From: Cristatella mucedo
Lineage: Eukaryota > Bryozoa > Phylactolaemata > Cristatellidae
DNA length: 64,000 nucleotides
Reading direction: 5' to 3'
NCBI GenBank assembly: GCA_009760855.2
Contig: WPIO01000016.1
Location: forward strand, 3,632,501 to 3,696,500
How positions within the stretch are numbered: position 1 is the first letter of the stretch; each line of letters opens with the position of its first letter. The notes beneath the pieces were generated by a model, which saw nothing but the letters and a program-made list of their open reading frames with translations, was not told the DNA's origin and did no database searches. Below are positions 25,340 to 36,300 of this stretch, one piece after another. Made by a program: the position numbers and the translations under genes.

Positions 25340-26564
25340 AGATACGATAGTTAGTAGTGAACCGCTGATAAGACGCTCTTACTGCTGGCCATCATGTCAG
25401 GCCATGATCACATTTTGTGGTAGTCAATAGATTCAATACCATGCACTGTAAAGATATTTCAAGCACCTCAAAAGATGAACGAAACTTGTATGCAGACATG
25501 GAGCCTTCTGAAAAAAATGTTTCGACATGTCAAACATTACCCTCAACAGCAACAATAGATGACATTACATTCAAGGACATTGGTGCTATACTTACCTGAA
25601 ATACAAACCAACTGAGGTGATGAAGGATGCAACAAGCCGACCAGAGCACATATTCCAAATTGCAATTCGATGTGGTCAGAATTAGCCAAGCTACAGACTT
25701 TTCAAGGTACCAAAGACAAAACTTGGGTAAAGTGTGTTGAAGACAAGTGATGATTTGAACCTTGAAAAAGATTCACTTTTGGCCCCGAACTACTCGGTTT
25801 ACTGTTATACAATTTTGACACACATACTAAGGAGTGTATACCTCTCAAGTTTCACGTTGAATCGATCGTTATTAACATATCTGTGACATTTGCGTGACAC
25901 CTCGGCAGCATTATGACAACGTGTTGAACGACAAAAACCTGCCCATCATCAAAAATAGGTCTATATTCTAAGGATCAACGTGCGCACGAGACGGTTGGAA
26001 TGAAGTGTATGTACAAACAATCATAAATTCCGAATTTCAAGTTGATCTGGTTATATTATCGGAGATGTGACATAATCAAGATACCAAGGGCTGACATTTG
26101 GCTCGGTCATAAAGGAGAGCAAATGTAATCGGCAAGCTATAGAAGACGATGCAACCATGCATCCCCCAAACATCTTTACGAATACATCAACCTTAAGAAA
26201 AACTATTATTTAGCATCAACAGAACATTATCGAGATAGTTGGCATGTTTGCCACAGTCAAGCCTGCGACCCGGCGTCTGACCCACATTTGCCGTACAAAT
26301 CTCAAGCTATAAACGGCATAAATAGAAACTTAAAATCACCTCAATTTCCCTTGAATAGAATTGAATCAACATTTGCAGCCTGATTCTCAGTGAACGACTC
26401 GCTAGTTCAATCCGAGTCACCAGCTGAGTGGCCATCGGTTACCAGCCAGCAGGTCACCTCATGTTGAATGGCCGCCACAGAAACTGGATCAGCGGTCCCA
26501 GGATTCAGTAGGTGGAGTGATAATGGACTCCTTAGTTACCGTGGCCCCGGCGGCAGTAATTTTT
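25340..26564. other. no gene recognised, AT-rich
   Basis: AT-richer sequence with many stops. A short stretch near 25560-25690 (DDITFKDIGA, then after stops PTEVMKDATSRPEHIFQIAI) looks like decayed coding sequence of unknown origin. Confidence 0.35.
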
Positions 26565-27235
26565 CAATACATGATAATAATACACTTGATAAAGTGCCCT
26601 CAGAGAACTCAATCTCTTTCTAGGCGCTTTACATTTTCAGCAAAGGGAAACACGATTGAATCGTGAGTAATATCACGCTTGATAAACAACATGAACAACG
26701 TGGTTAGGGGTGACATGCACAGGGTCAGCATGCAAATGGGGTTAGTGGCAGCATGCACAGTTTCACCACGCGTAAGCACATGAAGGACGAATCACAGGGA
26801 CCCACTAAATGCTGTCCTAAATAGGTGTGCTTTTAAGTTCTTTTTAAATGTGGTCAAGTCAGGGGATGTTCTGACGCAGGTCGAGAGGGAGTTCCAGGCT
26901 TTGGGAGCATACGAACTAAATGCACGGTCTCCGAAGGATTTAAGGTTTGTACGAGGTATTGGTAAACTGTTGGATTCTGGAAAGCGGATGGTACGATGCC
27001 AAAGAATGAAGTGACCTTAAAAGTGAGCGACAAGACCTTGAAGTCGATCCGTTGCTTGACTGGTAGCCAGTGCAGGTCGGCGAGAAGTGGTGTGGTGTGG
27101 CAACTGCAATGCTCACGACAGACAAGCCTAGCTGCGGAGTTTTGCACCTGCTGCAATCGCCTGATCGCACATGCCGGTAGGCCAGCAAGCAGTGAGTTAC
27201 GGAAGTCAAGACGAGATGTCACAAATGCATCCCTA
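26565..27235 (-). mobile_element. L2/CR1-like LINE 3' end
   Basis: ATAATAATACACTTGATAAAG tail core on the reverse strand, then the ORF2 C-terminus (26854-27222: AARLVCREHCSCHTTPLLAD, HWLPVKQRIDFKVLSLTF). It lies inside copy A but has no counterpart in copy B. Confidence 0.85.
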
Positions 27236-27740
27236 ACGATAGTCTAGCTGCCGAACAGTAGTCACTTCCGGGTTGTGAACCAATGTAGGCGTATTTCTTG
27301 CAAGTAAATAAGGAGTTAGGGCCTTGAATAGCCGTGTGCCGCAGGTTGTTATAAGCTGCAGGGTAGGGCTACACCCAGGACGATCGGGCTTGCATTTTTT
27401 TGACTGTGTTATATGTACCTGTCGAGTGGTTGATCTCGAGGGGTGTGTCATTATTTTGAAAATCAAACGTGTTTTCATATTTTAAAGTGATATTCTGCTG
27501 TTCGTTAACTGCTGAATAGCTTATATTTACAGTTCGCATGAAAACCGAAGGGCTCTTTTATTTTTCTAGGAAAATTGTTTTGTCGGGTTCGATGTACTAC
27601 TTCCGATGTAAATAAGTTACAAAATAATTTTATTTACCACATTCCAGTCATCTGTCAGCCACCAAAATTTGGGATTGCACTAACAACTAGTTAGTCTTTT
27701 AATATGCAAGTTTTCAAAGCGTTAAAATTGTTGACCATTT
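27236..27740. other. no gene recognised
   Basis: AT-rich unique-looking sequence between the LINE end and the duplicated 27.7-28.5 kb module. Confidence 0.4.
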
Positions 27741-28556
27741 TTGGACATTCCCTCCTCCCCGCTAATCCTTCCAACCTAGCGACCGACATTTCCGGAGCAA
27801 ATGCATCGGAGCCGCAGGCTGAATGCAAAATGCAGGTGCCGTCATCAGTACGAGCGCAAGCGTGCATGTGTTTTTGCACCGGTATTTCCATGTTCACTCG
27901 AAGCTTCACCCTCAGCCGTTGCCTTGTGTGACGAATGCTTGGCCGCTGCATGATGCTACAGTTGCTGAAGTGCACTCGTGGCGGTGGCTTCTGGTGCGTC
28001 GTTCGCCCTCTCTTCCCTCCGCCCAGCCTGTTTTGCTACCGACCGGATGCTCGGTAGGTAGCGCCCCGATCGCCGGTGGCACGACGACGGCACATCGATG
28101 GGCGCGGGCTTCTGAGGCTGCTCAGCAGCATCGCCTCTCTCGCCTGCCGGATGCGTCGTTGTCGCCAGCACGGTCCTTCGCCCTCTGCCAGAAGCCGACA
28201 CGGTGCCCCTGCCACGAGTGCTTGCGCTTTCTTTGGCAGGACAGCTCGAAAAAGCTCGATCCCTTGCAGCCACAGCTCCGAAGCCTGCTTCACGGTCACG
28301 TGTACAAGCTGGGTGAGTGGGCGTGGCCTGCGCCTTCGTTGCTGCCTGGCTGCCGTCGGCTGCTAGCCAAGAGCCGAGGGGGGCAGGTGCCACTTTTTGC
28401 TCCAATCCTGCCTTGCCTCGTTCCCGTGCGCACAGCAAGCAAAAGTATGTCATGCCTCGCTGCCCCGGCAGCTCGCGTTCGGCCATCACCAGCCCACCAC
28501 GCGAGAGCCCCTGACGCCCACCACTGAATGGGCGCCGACTGAGCGTGGCATGACGT
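27741..28556. other. duplicated module A, with a single 18 bp unit
   Basis: Matches 47235-49305 apart from the minisatellite. It contains one copy of the 18 bp unit (GCCGGATGCGTCGTTGTC, 28146-28163). Directly after it is a stretch open in two frames that ends at a good donor (CTGG/GTGAGTGG, about 28311). One frame reads KPTRCPCHECLRFLWQDSSK, so an exon is possible. A and B differ too little here to tell which frame is used, and I do not recognise a product. Confidence 0.35.
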
Positions 28557-28858
28557 GGCCGGCTCTCTGCTGGCCCCATGCAATAGCTAACTTCTCCCGA
28601 AAGGCGGCTGCTAAACCCTCTTCCCCTCCGAGGTGAAGGGGGATCACGTGATAGCTAATTAGCAAGATGGTGAGGTTTCCCTTGGATGGCCGGCCAGTGG
28701 ATTGGTATATCGTCTGCCTTTCCCCGTCTACCTAGAATTGTAGCAGACCATTGTATCACTGACACGTCATGGTAAAAGGTAGCAGTGTGAAGGACAGTGT
28801 CCGCAGTTTGTCTGCGGCAGAACGTTTTGCAAAGTGGTCCCCTCTTATGTAATTGCAG

Positions 28859-28963
28859 ACGATGCAAGGAAGCTGCAAGTCAAGGAGAACGCTTACTGCC
28901 CGAACAGTAACTATCGCGTCGGCTCTTCCGTCATGTCGCCCGACGGCCGCGGGTTTGCAGGTT
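28859..28963 (+). pseudogene. fossil cytidine deaminase exon 2
   Basis: From an acceptor (TAATTGCAG) the sequence encodes NAYCPNSNYRVGSSVMSPDG, then an exon-end-like CAG/GTTAGG. It is the homologue of CDA exon 2 but strongly diverged (the conserved CPYSKF is CPNSNY). Exons 1 and 3-5 are absent nearby. It predates the A/B duplication by a wide margin. Confidence 0.8.
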
Positions 28964-29102
28964 AGGCGGTGACCCTGCAGGTGCTGTTTCGGCGCTAAGC
29001 TTCGTTTTGCTAGCCTAATGATTACTCCTTGTTAGCCCAGATGTGCTAACAAGGAGAGTCACACCCGAGTCAGAGATCTCAGCACGACGGCCAGGGTCCA
29101 GC

Positions 29103-29190
29103 ATCCGCCTGCAGCCTTGGATGGTGCCATTCTCTGCCTGCAGCCTTGGGTGTTGCCATTCTCTGCCTGCAGCCTTGGATGTTGCCATTG
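29103..29190 (+). repeat. 29 bp unit repeated three times
   Basis: CCTGCAGCCTTGGATGGTGC plus CATTCTCTG occurs three times. It starts the third copy of the zinc-finger gene linker exon and is single in copy A (about 23806). Confidence 0.85.
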
Positions 29191-29690
29191 CGGCCGATCT
29201 TGTTGCTGCCTGTGCACCCGGAAAACGCCTGGCAGCAGAATCGGTACCTAACAGATGCGGTGGCAGCACCAGTAGATGCTCTGACATCGATGCATCGGCC
29301 TCAGCACTGCTCGGTGGTACGGCCGTTGGTCGCAACACTGCTCTGCCCGTGGCTGGTGGTGCTACATCGCTGTTGCCGTCTCGAGGCACAATGCAAGCGA
29401 TGCCGCTCAGCTCGGCCGTCATTCTTCCGGCGAGGCAGCATCCTCGGTCTGCTTCAATCCAGGTAACCGATGGCCTGCTGCTGCCTTTGCTGCAGCAGCA
29501 ATTTTAGCAGAGCCGCTGCCTGTTCTTATGATTGAGGGGCTCACGTCCATGGTCATGTATTGGTTAGCTCCCCTGCCATCCCCAACAACCCCTCACTCGC
29601 CCTGCCACGAAGCTATGCCACCCGAAAAGTGTCTGAGCATAGCAGAAAGGATGGAGGACGTGACGCATTGGAATCGAAATGCCAATATGA
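29145..29690 (+). pseudogene. third copy of BED-gene exons 2-3
   Basis: 29162-29462 matches exon 2 of the BED gene (RLAAESVPNRCGGSTSRCSD, ending SASIQ at a GTAACC donor). 29520-29690 matches the exon 3 region, but a 1 nt deletion shifts the frame. The finger exon is missing, so this is a truncated copy. Confidence 0.7.
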
Positions 29691-29960
29691 GATATACTGG
29701 CAGAGCCGATTTTGAGTATTAGGTTTTTCAATTTCTAAGTACACTTCGTTTTTCCATAACTTGAGGGTTGGGTTTATCATCGTCATTTAATTTAAGAAAA
29801 TTTGCTACCATACATGTTCGGATGTAATCAATACATGCAGCAAGAGAGTTGAGAGAATTCGGCGTTCTGGGGCTGAGAGCGATCAAAGGTGACTTTCGGG
29901 AGCTGACCCTACTACTGAGTCTGTGGAGCCGAAGGATTGAAGGTGACTGACGTCTGTATC
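29690..29960 (-). mobile_element. LINE fragment at start of copy B
   Basis: Counterpart of 13646-13910; both share TGGCGTTCTGGGGCTGA-type sequence. Confidence 0.7.
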
Positions 29961-30004
29961 ATCCTCCAGCTCGGATAGGTGAATGACCAAAGGCAATGCA
30001 GCAG

Positions 30005-30200
30005 TAAAACATTAGCTGATTTAACAGCCTTGCTTTAAAATAAAATAGGAAATAAGGTGAGTGGATTCAACAGCCTCATTTGTATTGTGGCAAAAGAGCC
30101 TTAACGGCTGTCTCGGCAACTTGCAGTGGGCAATAAACAATTGTCCGCTGCAGGACTCGAACCCTCGACCCGGATGATGGTCGTGGAGTGCATGTCACCG
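30005..30200 (-). mobile_element. tRNA-derived SINE (copy B)
   Basis: Paralogue of 14105-14285 with the same internal TTAAAATAAAATAGGAAATA insert. Confidence 0.8.
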
Positions 30201-30264
30201 CTGGGCAGCAGCAGACCCAGCAGTGATAGCCTCACCGACGATCGGAGTGGCAAGTGGCCATCGT

Positions 30265-31998
30265 GGACCCTATTCCCACTTTCCGGCTCCTACGCTGCAT
30301 TGATCTGCTGCTGCCATGCATAACTAAGATCAGTAATATGTCATTAGCCTCATGTCATGTCCCAGTCATGTCATGTCCCAGCACCTTTCAAGAAAACTGC
30401 AGTCAGGCCACCTCTAGAAAGTGACACTAGACCAAGGAAACTTGAGCAACTACCGCCCAGTCTCCCTTCTACCTATCCTATCAAAGACACTGGAATGGGT
30501 TGTGGCGGACCAGCTAAACTCATATATCGAAACTTCAAACCTTGCTAGTAAGTTCCACTCTGGCTTTAGAGCTAATCACTCCACAGAGTCAGCATTGCTT
30601 AGGGTGTACAACGACCTACTTAGGAATGCAGACATGGGTAGAGTGTCTCTGCTTGTTTTGCTCGATCTTTCGGCAGCTTTTGGTACTATCGATCACAAAG
30701 TTCTTCTAGAGCGCCTCTCATCTCGCCTGGGCATCACTGGCATTGCTCTACAATGGTTCAGATGACTCCAGAGTGTTGGCGTGAATGGACAAAGATCATC
30801 CGAGGGTACCTCTGAAATATGGCATACCTCAGGGCTCCGTGCTAGGTCCGGTTCTTTTCACGGTTTTTACCCTCCCTCTTGCTGATGTGATTGCCAAGCA
30901 CAATCTAGGCTTTCACTTCTATGCGGATGACATTCCGTTGTACTTTTGCTTTGATCCCTCCCAGTCCTCCAGCACGTCGAATTCTCTCAACTCATTTGCT
31001 GCATGTATTGATGACATCTGCACATGGATGGCAGCAAACTTTTTTAAAATGAATGATGAGAAAACCAACTTACCAGGAATGAGCAAACCAAGTGATTCAG
31101 AAATTGGAAAGGCTAACGCTCAAAATCGGCTCTGCCACCATGTCTCCTGTTGAATCTGGACGAAATGTAGGTGTCATGTTTCAAAATGACCTTTCATCGG
31201 ACGACCACATCAGCTTCACAGTCAAGTCTGCCTCCTTTTAGCTACATAACGTTGCTATAATTTGGCTTGTTTAGACAGGGATACCACATCTAAATTGGTC
31301 CACGCATTCGTGACATCTCGTCTCGACTTCTGCAACTCACTGCTTACTGGTCTACTGGCCAGTGCAATCAGGCGATTGCAGCTTGTGCAAAGCTCCGCAG
31401 CTAGGCTTGTCTGTCGTTTGCGTAGCAGTTACCACATTACACCACTTCTTGCCGACCTGCACTGGCTACCAGTCAAGCAACGGATTGACTTCAGGGTTTT
31501 TTCACTCACTTTTAGGTCATTTCATTCTTTGGCTCCAGCCTATCTCTCAGATCTACACCAGGCCAATTATCATACCACCTGCTTTTCGGAATCCAACAGT
31601 CTACAAATACCTCGTACAAACCTTAAATCCTTTGGAGACCGTGCATTTAGTTCGTATGCTCCCAAAGCCAGGAACTCCCTCCGACCTGCGTCAGAACATC
31701 CCCTGACTTGACCACATTTAAAAAGAACCTAAAAACACCTATTTAGGACTGCATTTAGTGGGTCCCTGTGATTCGTCCTTGATGTGCTTATGCGTGCTGA
31801 CACTGTGCATGCTGCCACTAACCACATTGCATGCTGACCCTGTGCATGTCACCCCTAACCATATTATTCACTTTGCTTGTTTTTCAAGCATGATTTTACT
31901 TACCATTCAATTGCATTTCACTTTGCAGCATAAAGTGCCTAGGAAGAGATTGAGTTCTCTGAGGGTGCTTTATCAAGTGCATTATTATCATTATTATT
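30265..31998 (+). mobile_element. L2/CR1-like LINE, best copy in window
   Basis: A reverse-transcriptase retrotransposon inserted into copy B. ATCGT flanks it (30260-30264 and 31999-32003), and copy A has the empty site at ~14348. ORF2 survives in three pieces: 30421-30765 (LLVLLDLSAAFGTIDHKVLL, where the usual Asp after SAAF is Gly), 30785-31153 (GIPQGSVLGPVLFTVFTLPL, then the catalytic YADD box in FHFYADDIPLYF) and 31262-31711 (FVTSRLDFCNSLL, LLADLHWLPVKQRIDF). There is a frameshift near 30770 and stops near 31150-31260. The 5' end is truncated and no endonuclease is visible. The tail ends in ATTATTATCATTATT. Confidence 0.9.
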
Positions 31999-32003
31999 AT
32001 CGT

Positions 32004-32567
32004 CTAGCTTGGATAGGCGTTTGACCTATGACCCTGCCGCCGGACAAGTGGCTGCCCACTCTTGCCAGAGCTGACCATCGGTATGACGGCTGGCTCTTTG
32101 CCTGGTTCAAGCCTCCGTGCTGCATGCCCGCCGTGTGGGAGGAGGCGGCTGTTGTCAAATTAGAGTACCTCTCATCTTCACGTTGGCTGCTCTCGCTGGC
32201 TTTTGGCGCGTCCATGCTGGCGTGCAGTATCTTGCGCTCACGCCCTCTTCGTTGGCAGAGTCTGGAAAAGGGTGTCGACGACCCGCTGCCCCTAGGAGCT
32301 GTGCTTGGTCACGTGTCGGAACTTGGTGAGCAGCTCTCAGCCGAAGCACGTGGCCTTCACCGGGGGGGGGGGCAGGGACAGGTGCATTTGCTTGCCATCG
32401 GCACTGCCCATGCCTTGTTTGCCTTCGATGCGTCCAAGGTCAAGGGCCTTGTCCACGGAACTCGGCCGCTGCAGACTGCAGCTGCTCACACCGCGAGGTT
32501 GGCTCACGCTTACTCGCAGGCCATGACGCATTCATTGCCTCCTCTCGACCAGTGCAGGTCTGACTGA
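32004..32567 (+). CDS. unknown coding relic, copy B (frame open)
   Basis: Counterpart of 14340-14815 with one open frame of 179 codons from 32028. Conserved stretches are KGVDDPLPLGAVLGHVSELG and GQVHLLAIGTAHALFAFDA; outside these the frame looks non-coding. GTGAGC follows SELG and could be a donor instead. Not identified. Confidence 0.3.
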
Positions 32568-32674
32568 TGGGCTGGGGGGGTCGTGTCGCCTGCCTTCCGC
32601 CTTCTCTCCTCGTTTGCATGGATGCTCGGCAACCGTTATGCTGGCTGCTGCTGCTGTCCTTAACAAAAATCCCT

Positions 32675-32832
32675 GGCTGATTCAACAGCCTCGTTTGTAT
32701 AGTGGGGCAGAAGAGCCTTAACGGCTATGACCACTGCTTGCAGTTGGCAATAAAGAATCGCCCACTGCAGGATTCGAACCCACGACCTGGGTCGTGAAAA
32801 GCGAGTACCTTACTTCCTGGGCTATCACGGCC
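32675..32832 (-). mobile_element. tRNA-derived SINE, copy B only
   Basis: GGCTGATTCAACAGCCTCGT (reversed tail) to GGGCTATCACGGCCCAGG (reversed head), with B box GGATTCGAACCC. No counterpart at the matching place in copy A. Confidence 0.85.
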
Positions 32833-33050
32833 CAGGTTACCTCCCGCCGCCAAGAGCTGGCTGGGAGCAATCGCCGAAGCGAGGATGTTACTGGAATCCT
32901 TCCGGCAGCAGGATTCTTTCTTTGCAGTCGATCGACACTGCACTGTGAGAGTGGCTATCCACTGGCACTTAATCCGATTGTATGACACGTAAAAGTATCC
33001 CAGAGATGCCCCTGCAAATCCATCAGGGGGGCGGGGCAATGCATTCTCCT

Positions 33051-33137
33051 TCCCGAGAAATGTACTCTTATCTCTGTCGAGTGAGTAAAGTTGCTTCCCG
33101 AGAAATGTACTCTTATCTCCGTCGAGCAAGTAAAGTT
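33051..33137. repeat. 43 bp tandem duplication upstream of CDA-B
   Basis: TTCCCGAGAAATGTACTCTT and the following ~23 bp are present twice in copy B and once in copy A (15059-15110). Confidence 0.8.
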
Positions 33138-33382
33138 GAGCTGGTCGCTGCATGCGTGCAATCAGCCCCCTGCAACGATCCGTGGGCAGTAGCAGATTCC
33201 CAGCCGCGACCGTCGAAAACCCTCCACCAATCTTACGATCTCCATCTCTCGAATGAAACGGCCCTCTCACCCTCAAACTAGCCATCTTAGCAGCCCCACC
33301 CAGCACGGAACTGCTTCTCCCCCTCTCCATCTGCCACTGGGGGAGGGTGATTATGCCTCATACTTGAGATGTGCGTACAGCA

Positions 33383-36300
33383 ATGTCGGCTCCTGTATCA
33401 CGTGAGCCTTAGCGCCCACTGGCTCCGTGAACACTGCTCGTGGCCCGGACTTTGCAGACGATGCCAGCAAGAGTTTGGTGGAGGCAGCCATGCGTGCCAA
33501 GGACAACGCTTACTGTCCGTATAGCAAGTTTCGTGTCGGTACAGCTGTCATGTCGTCCGACGGCCACGTGTTCACAGGTGAGTTCAGCGCTCGTCCCACT
33601 CAGCACTTGCTTGCTACTGTTGTGCAAAGTTATTGAATGTGGTTTTTTAACATGAGTTTCCATTTGCATTATTGCTTGTGTGCATCCATGTGGATCGGTG
33701 TAGGTACATTTGTATGTCTCTCACTCACTCACTCACTTGCTATCTTTCTGCATGCCGTGTCACTGTCAGGGTAGCAGCTATGGCGTCACCGGCTTAATGG
33801 TTTATGAACACTAGACAGCTGCTGCTGTGATATGTCAGACCCTTCGCAAGCGTCTTGGCTCTCGCTTAGCAACAGCACTGCCGCACTCGAATTTGTCAGT
33901 CGGCTAGCGTCGTGGCGCCCCTGCCCAGTACTGGGATGGTTGATGCACGGCAGACTGCTCTCTGCTGCCTGCCGTGCAACGTGCCACCAAGCGACACCTA
34001 CCAAGACACTGTCTTGTGGGTGGCACGTTGCAATGGGTTAACACTGTGCAGCAGTGCACCGATCGGCGGCAGCAGACCTCTTGTTTTCCTGCTTTGCACC
34101 CGATTGTCATCGCATGGCTGGCCGCGCCGCTGCAGGAATCGCTGTCTCATTCATGCTTGTGCTGTCTGTTGCTCGACAGGCTGCAACGTTGAGAACGCCT
34201 CGTACGGCCTCACCCTGTGTGCCGAACGAGTGGCAGTGTCTGCCGCCGTCACAGCTGGAGTGCGGCAGTTCTCGGCCATCGCAGTGTCTACGTGAGGCTC
34301 GCTGCTGCTGCAGCCGCCACCTTGTGCTGTCGCAGGGTAAAACAGCCGTCCTAGCAGGTAGAGTTTCGTTAGAGGTGTTTGAAAATGCCTGCACGTAGAG
34401 CCAAGCATTAGCTCTTTCGACTGAGCTATTGCCAGTCGCCGATCTGACGGCATTGACCTGTCGATGAACCTTGACAGCTTGTTCCATGAGGTGTGGCAGT
34501 GACCAGCTTCAGTGGAGCCGCTCGAGCCAGATGCTAGTCCTTGTACCCTTGGCACCTTCGCCACCCCCCCCGGCACCCTTGCCACCCCCCCGGCGCCCTC
34601 GCCACCCCCCGGCGCCCTCGCCACCCCCGGCGCCCTCGCCACCCCCCCCCGGCGCCCTCGCCCCCCCCCCCCCCGGCGCCCTCGCCCACCCACCCGGCGC
34701 CCTCGCCCACCCACCCGGCGCCCTCGCCCACCCACCCGGCGCCCTCGCCCACCCACCCGGCGCCCTCGCCCACCCACCCGGCGCCCTCGCCCACCCACCC
34801 GGCGCCCTCGACCACCCACCCGGCGTCCTCGCCCGCCCTCCCGGCGCCCGCGCCCACCCACCCGGCGCCCTCGCCCACCCACCCGGCGCCCTCGCCCCCA
34901 CCCGGCGCCCTCGCCCTCACCCGGCGCCCTCGCCCCCCACCCGGCGCCCTCGCCTCCCACCAGGCGCCCTCGCCCCCCCCCCCCCCCCACCAGGCGCCCT
35001 CGCCCCCCCCACCCGGCGCCCTCGCCCCCCCCGGCGCCCTCGCCCCCCGCCCCCTCTCGAACCCTCGCCCCCTCTCGAACCCTCGCCCCCTCTCGAACCC
35101 TCTCGCACCCTCACGACGCTGCATTATTGATCGTAAAGAAGCAACCAAAAGGGCTTGCCGACTGCTGGGCCACGTCTTTTGCTGCATGAGGTCTCACTTA
35201 TGACGGCACCGATTTTTCACTCCCCTGTTTAGGCCAGTCTCTTTAATTAGGGGGAGAGAGACTGGGCAGAGGACCTGGCTCCTGCTCCTGCTAGACCTTC
35301 TGCCCTGCTTGACCCCTCACGAAACTAGAGACTGGGTCGAAGCTGGCAAAGCGCCGAGCAGTCAGCCAACCGTTCATTTCCTCTGTCAACGTTGCAAAGC
35401 CGATCGGCTAAGCCATCCCAAGAATTGAGAGCCAACAGCTGCGGCTGTGCCGTGCCATCTTGCCGGTGGTAGGGCTAATCCCGCATGACCTGATGTCAGC
35501 TCCCCTCAATGTCGGTGAGCACTAGCGAAACGTCAGGCAGACTGCACAGAAGTCGGTCAGATACCACATGCTGCTGCCTGAGGAACTGTGGCTGCAGGCC
35601 AGGCCCACAGCTCGTGCTCTGGGTTTCAACCGTCCTTCTGCATCGTCTTTTTAGCGACGCCGTAGGACAATTTGAAGGCCCTTGCGGCGCTTGCCGGCAG
35701 ACGATGGTGGAGGTATGGCAGGCTGCAGCTTCCATTGCTGCTGCTGCTGCCATTGCTGCTGCTGCTGCCGGTGCCACTGCTGCTGCCGCCGCTGCTGCTG
35801 CTGGCAAGGTCTGATAGGTAGGCTGCTGTAGCAAGAGAATGAACAGGAGATTAAAGGGAACGACCAAATCGATGCGTTGCTTGATTGGGAGCCAGCGCAG
35901 GTCGGTGAGAGGTCGTTTAATGTTGCAACTGCGATGCTAACGGCAGGCAGGCCTGGCTGCAGAGTTTGGCACCAGCTGCAAGCACCTGATTGCATAGGGC
36001 AGAAGACCTTCAAGCAGTGAGCTTCAGAAGTCGAGACAGGGTGTTGCAAATGCATGGACCGACTTGGATGTGGTTTACCTGTCTAAGCTGGCCCGGATCG
36101 AGGATAGATTTTCCAATTTCTGGGTCGAAAAGTGTTTGCCCATAATTAGTAGGGCTGTACCGGAATTCGGCTCCGGCTCCGGCCGAATTCCGGCCAATTT
36201 ACAAATCCGGCTCCGGCTCCGACCAAAACTTGGCCGGATTTGGCCGGATTTTTCGAATTTTGGTTGAATATATTACTCGTTCCATTTATAAGAGGAAGGA

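Noticed and set aside
34151-35203. Frames of 130-279 codons rich in Pro, Arg, Ala and Gly
   Set aside because: They come from the 21 bp G/C minisatellite inside a CDA intron; the CDA exon lies in another frame.
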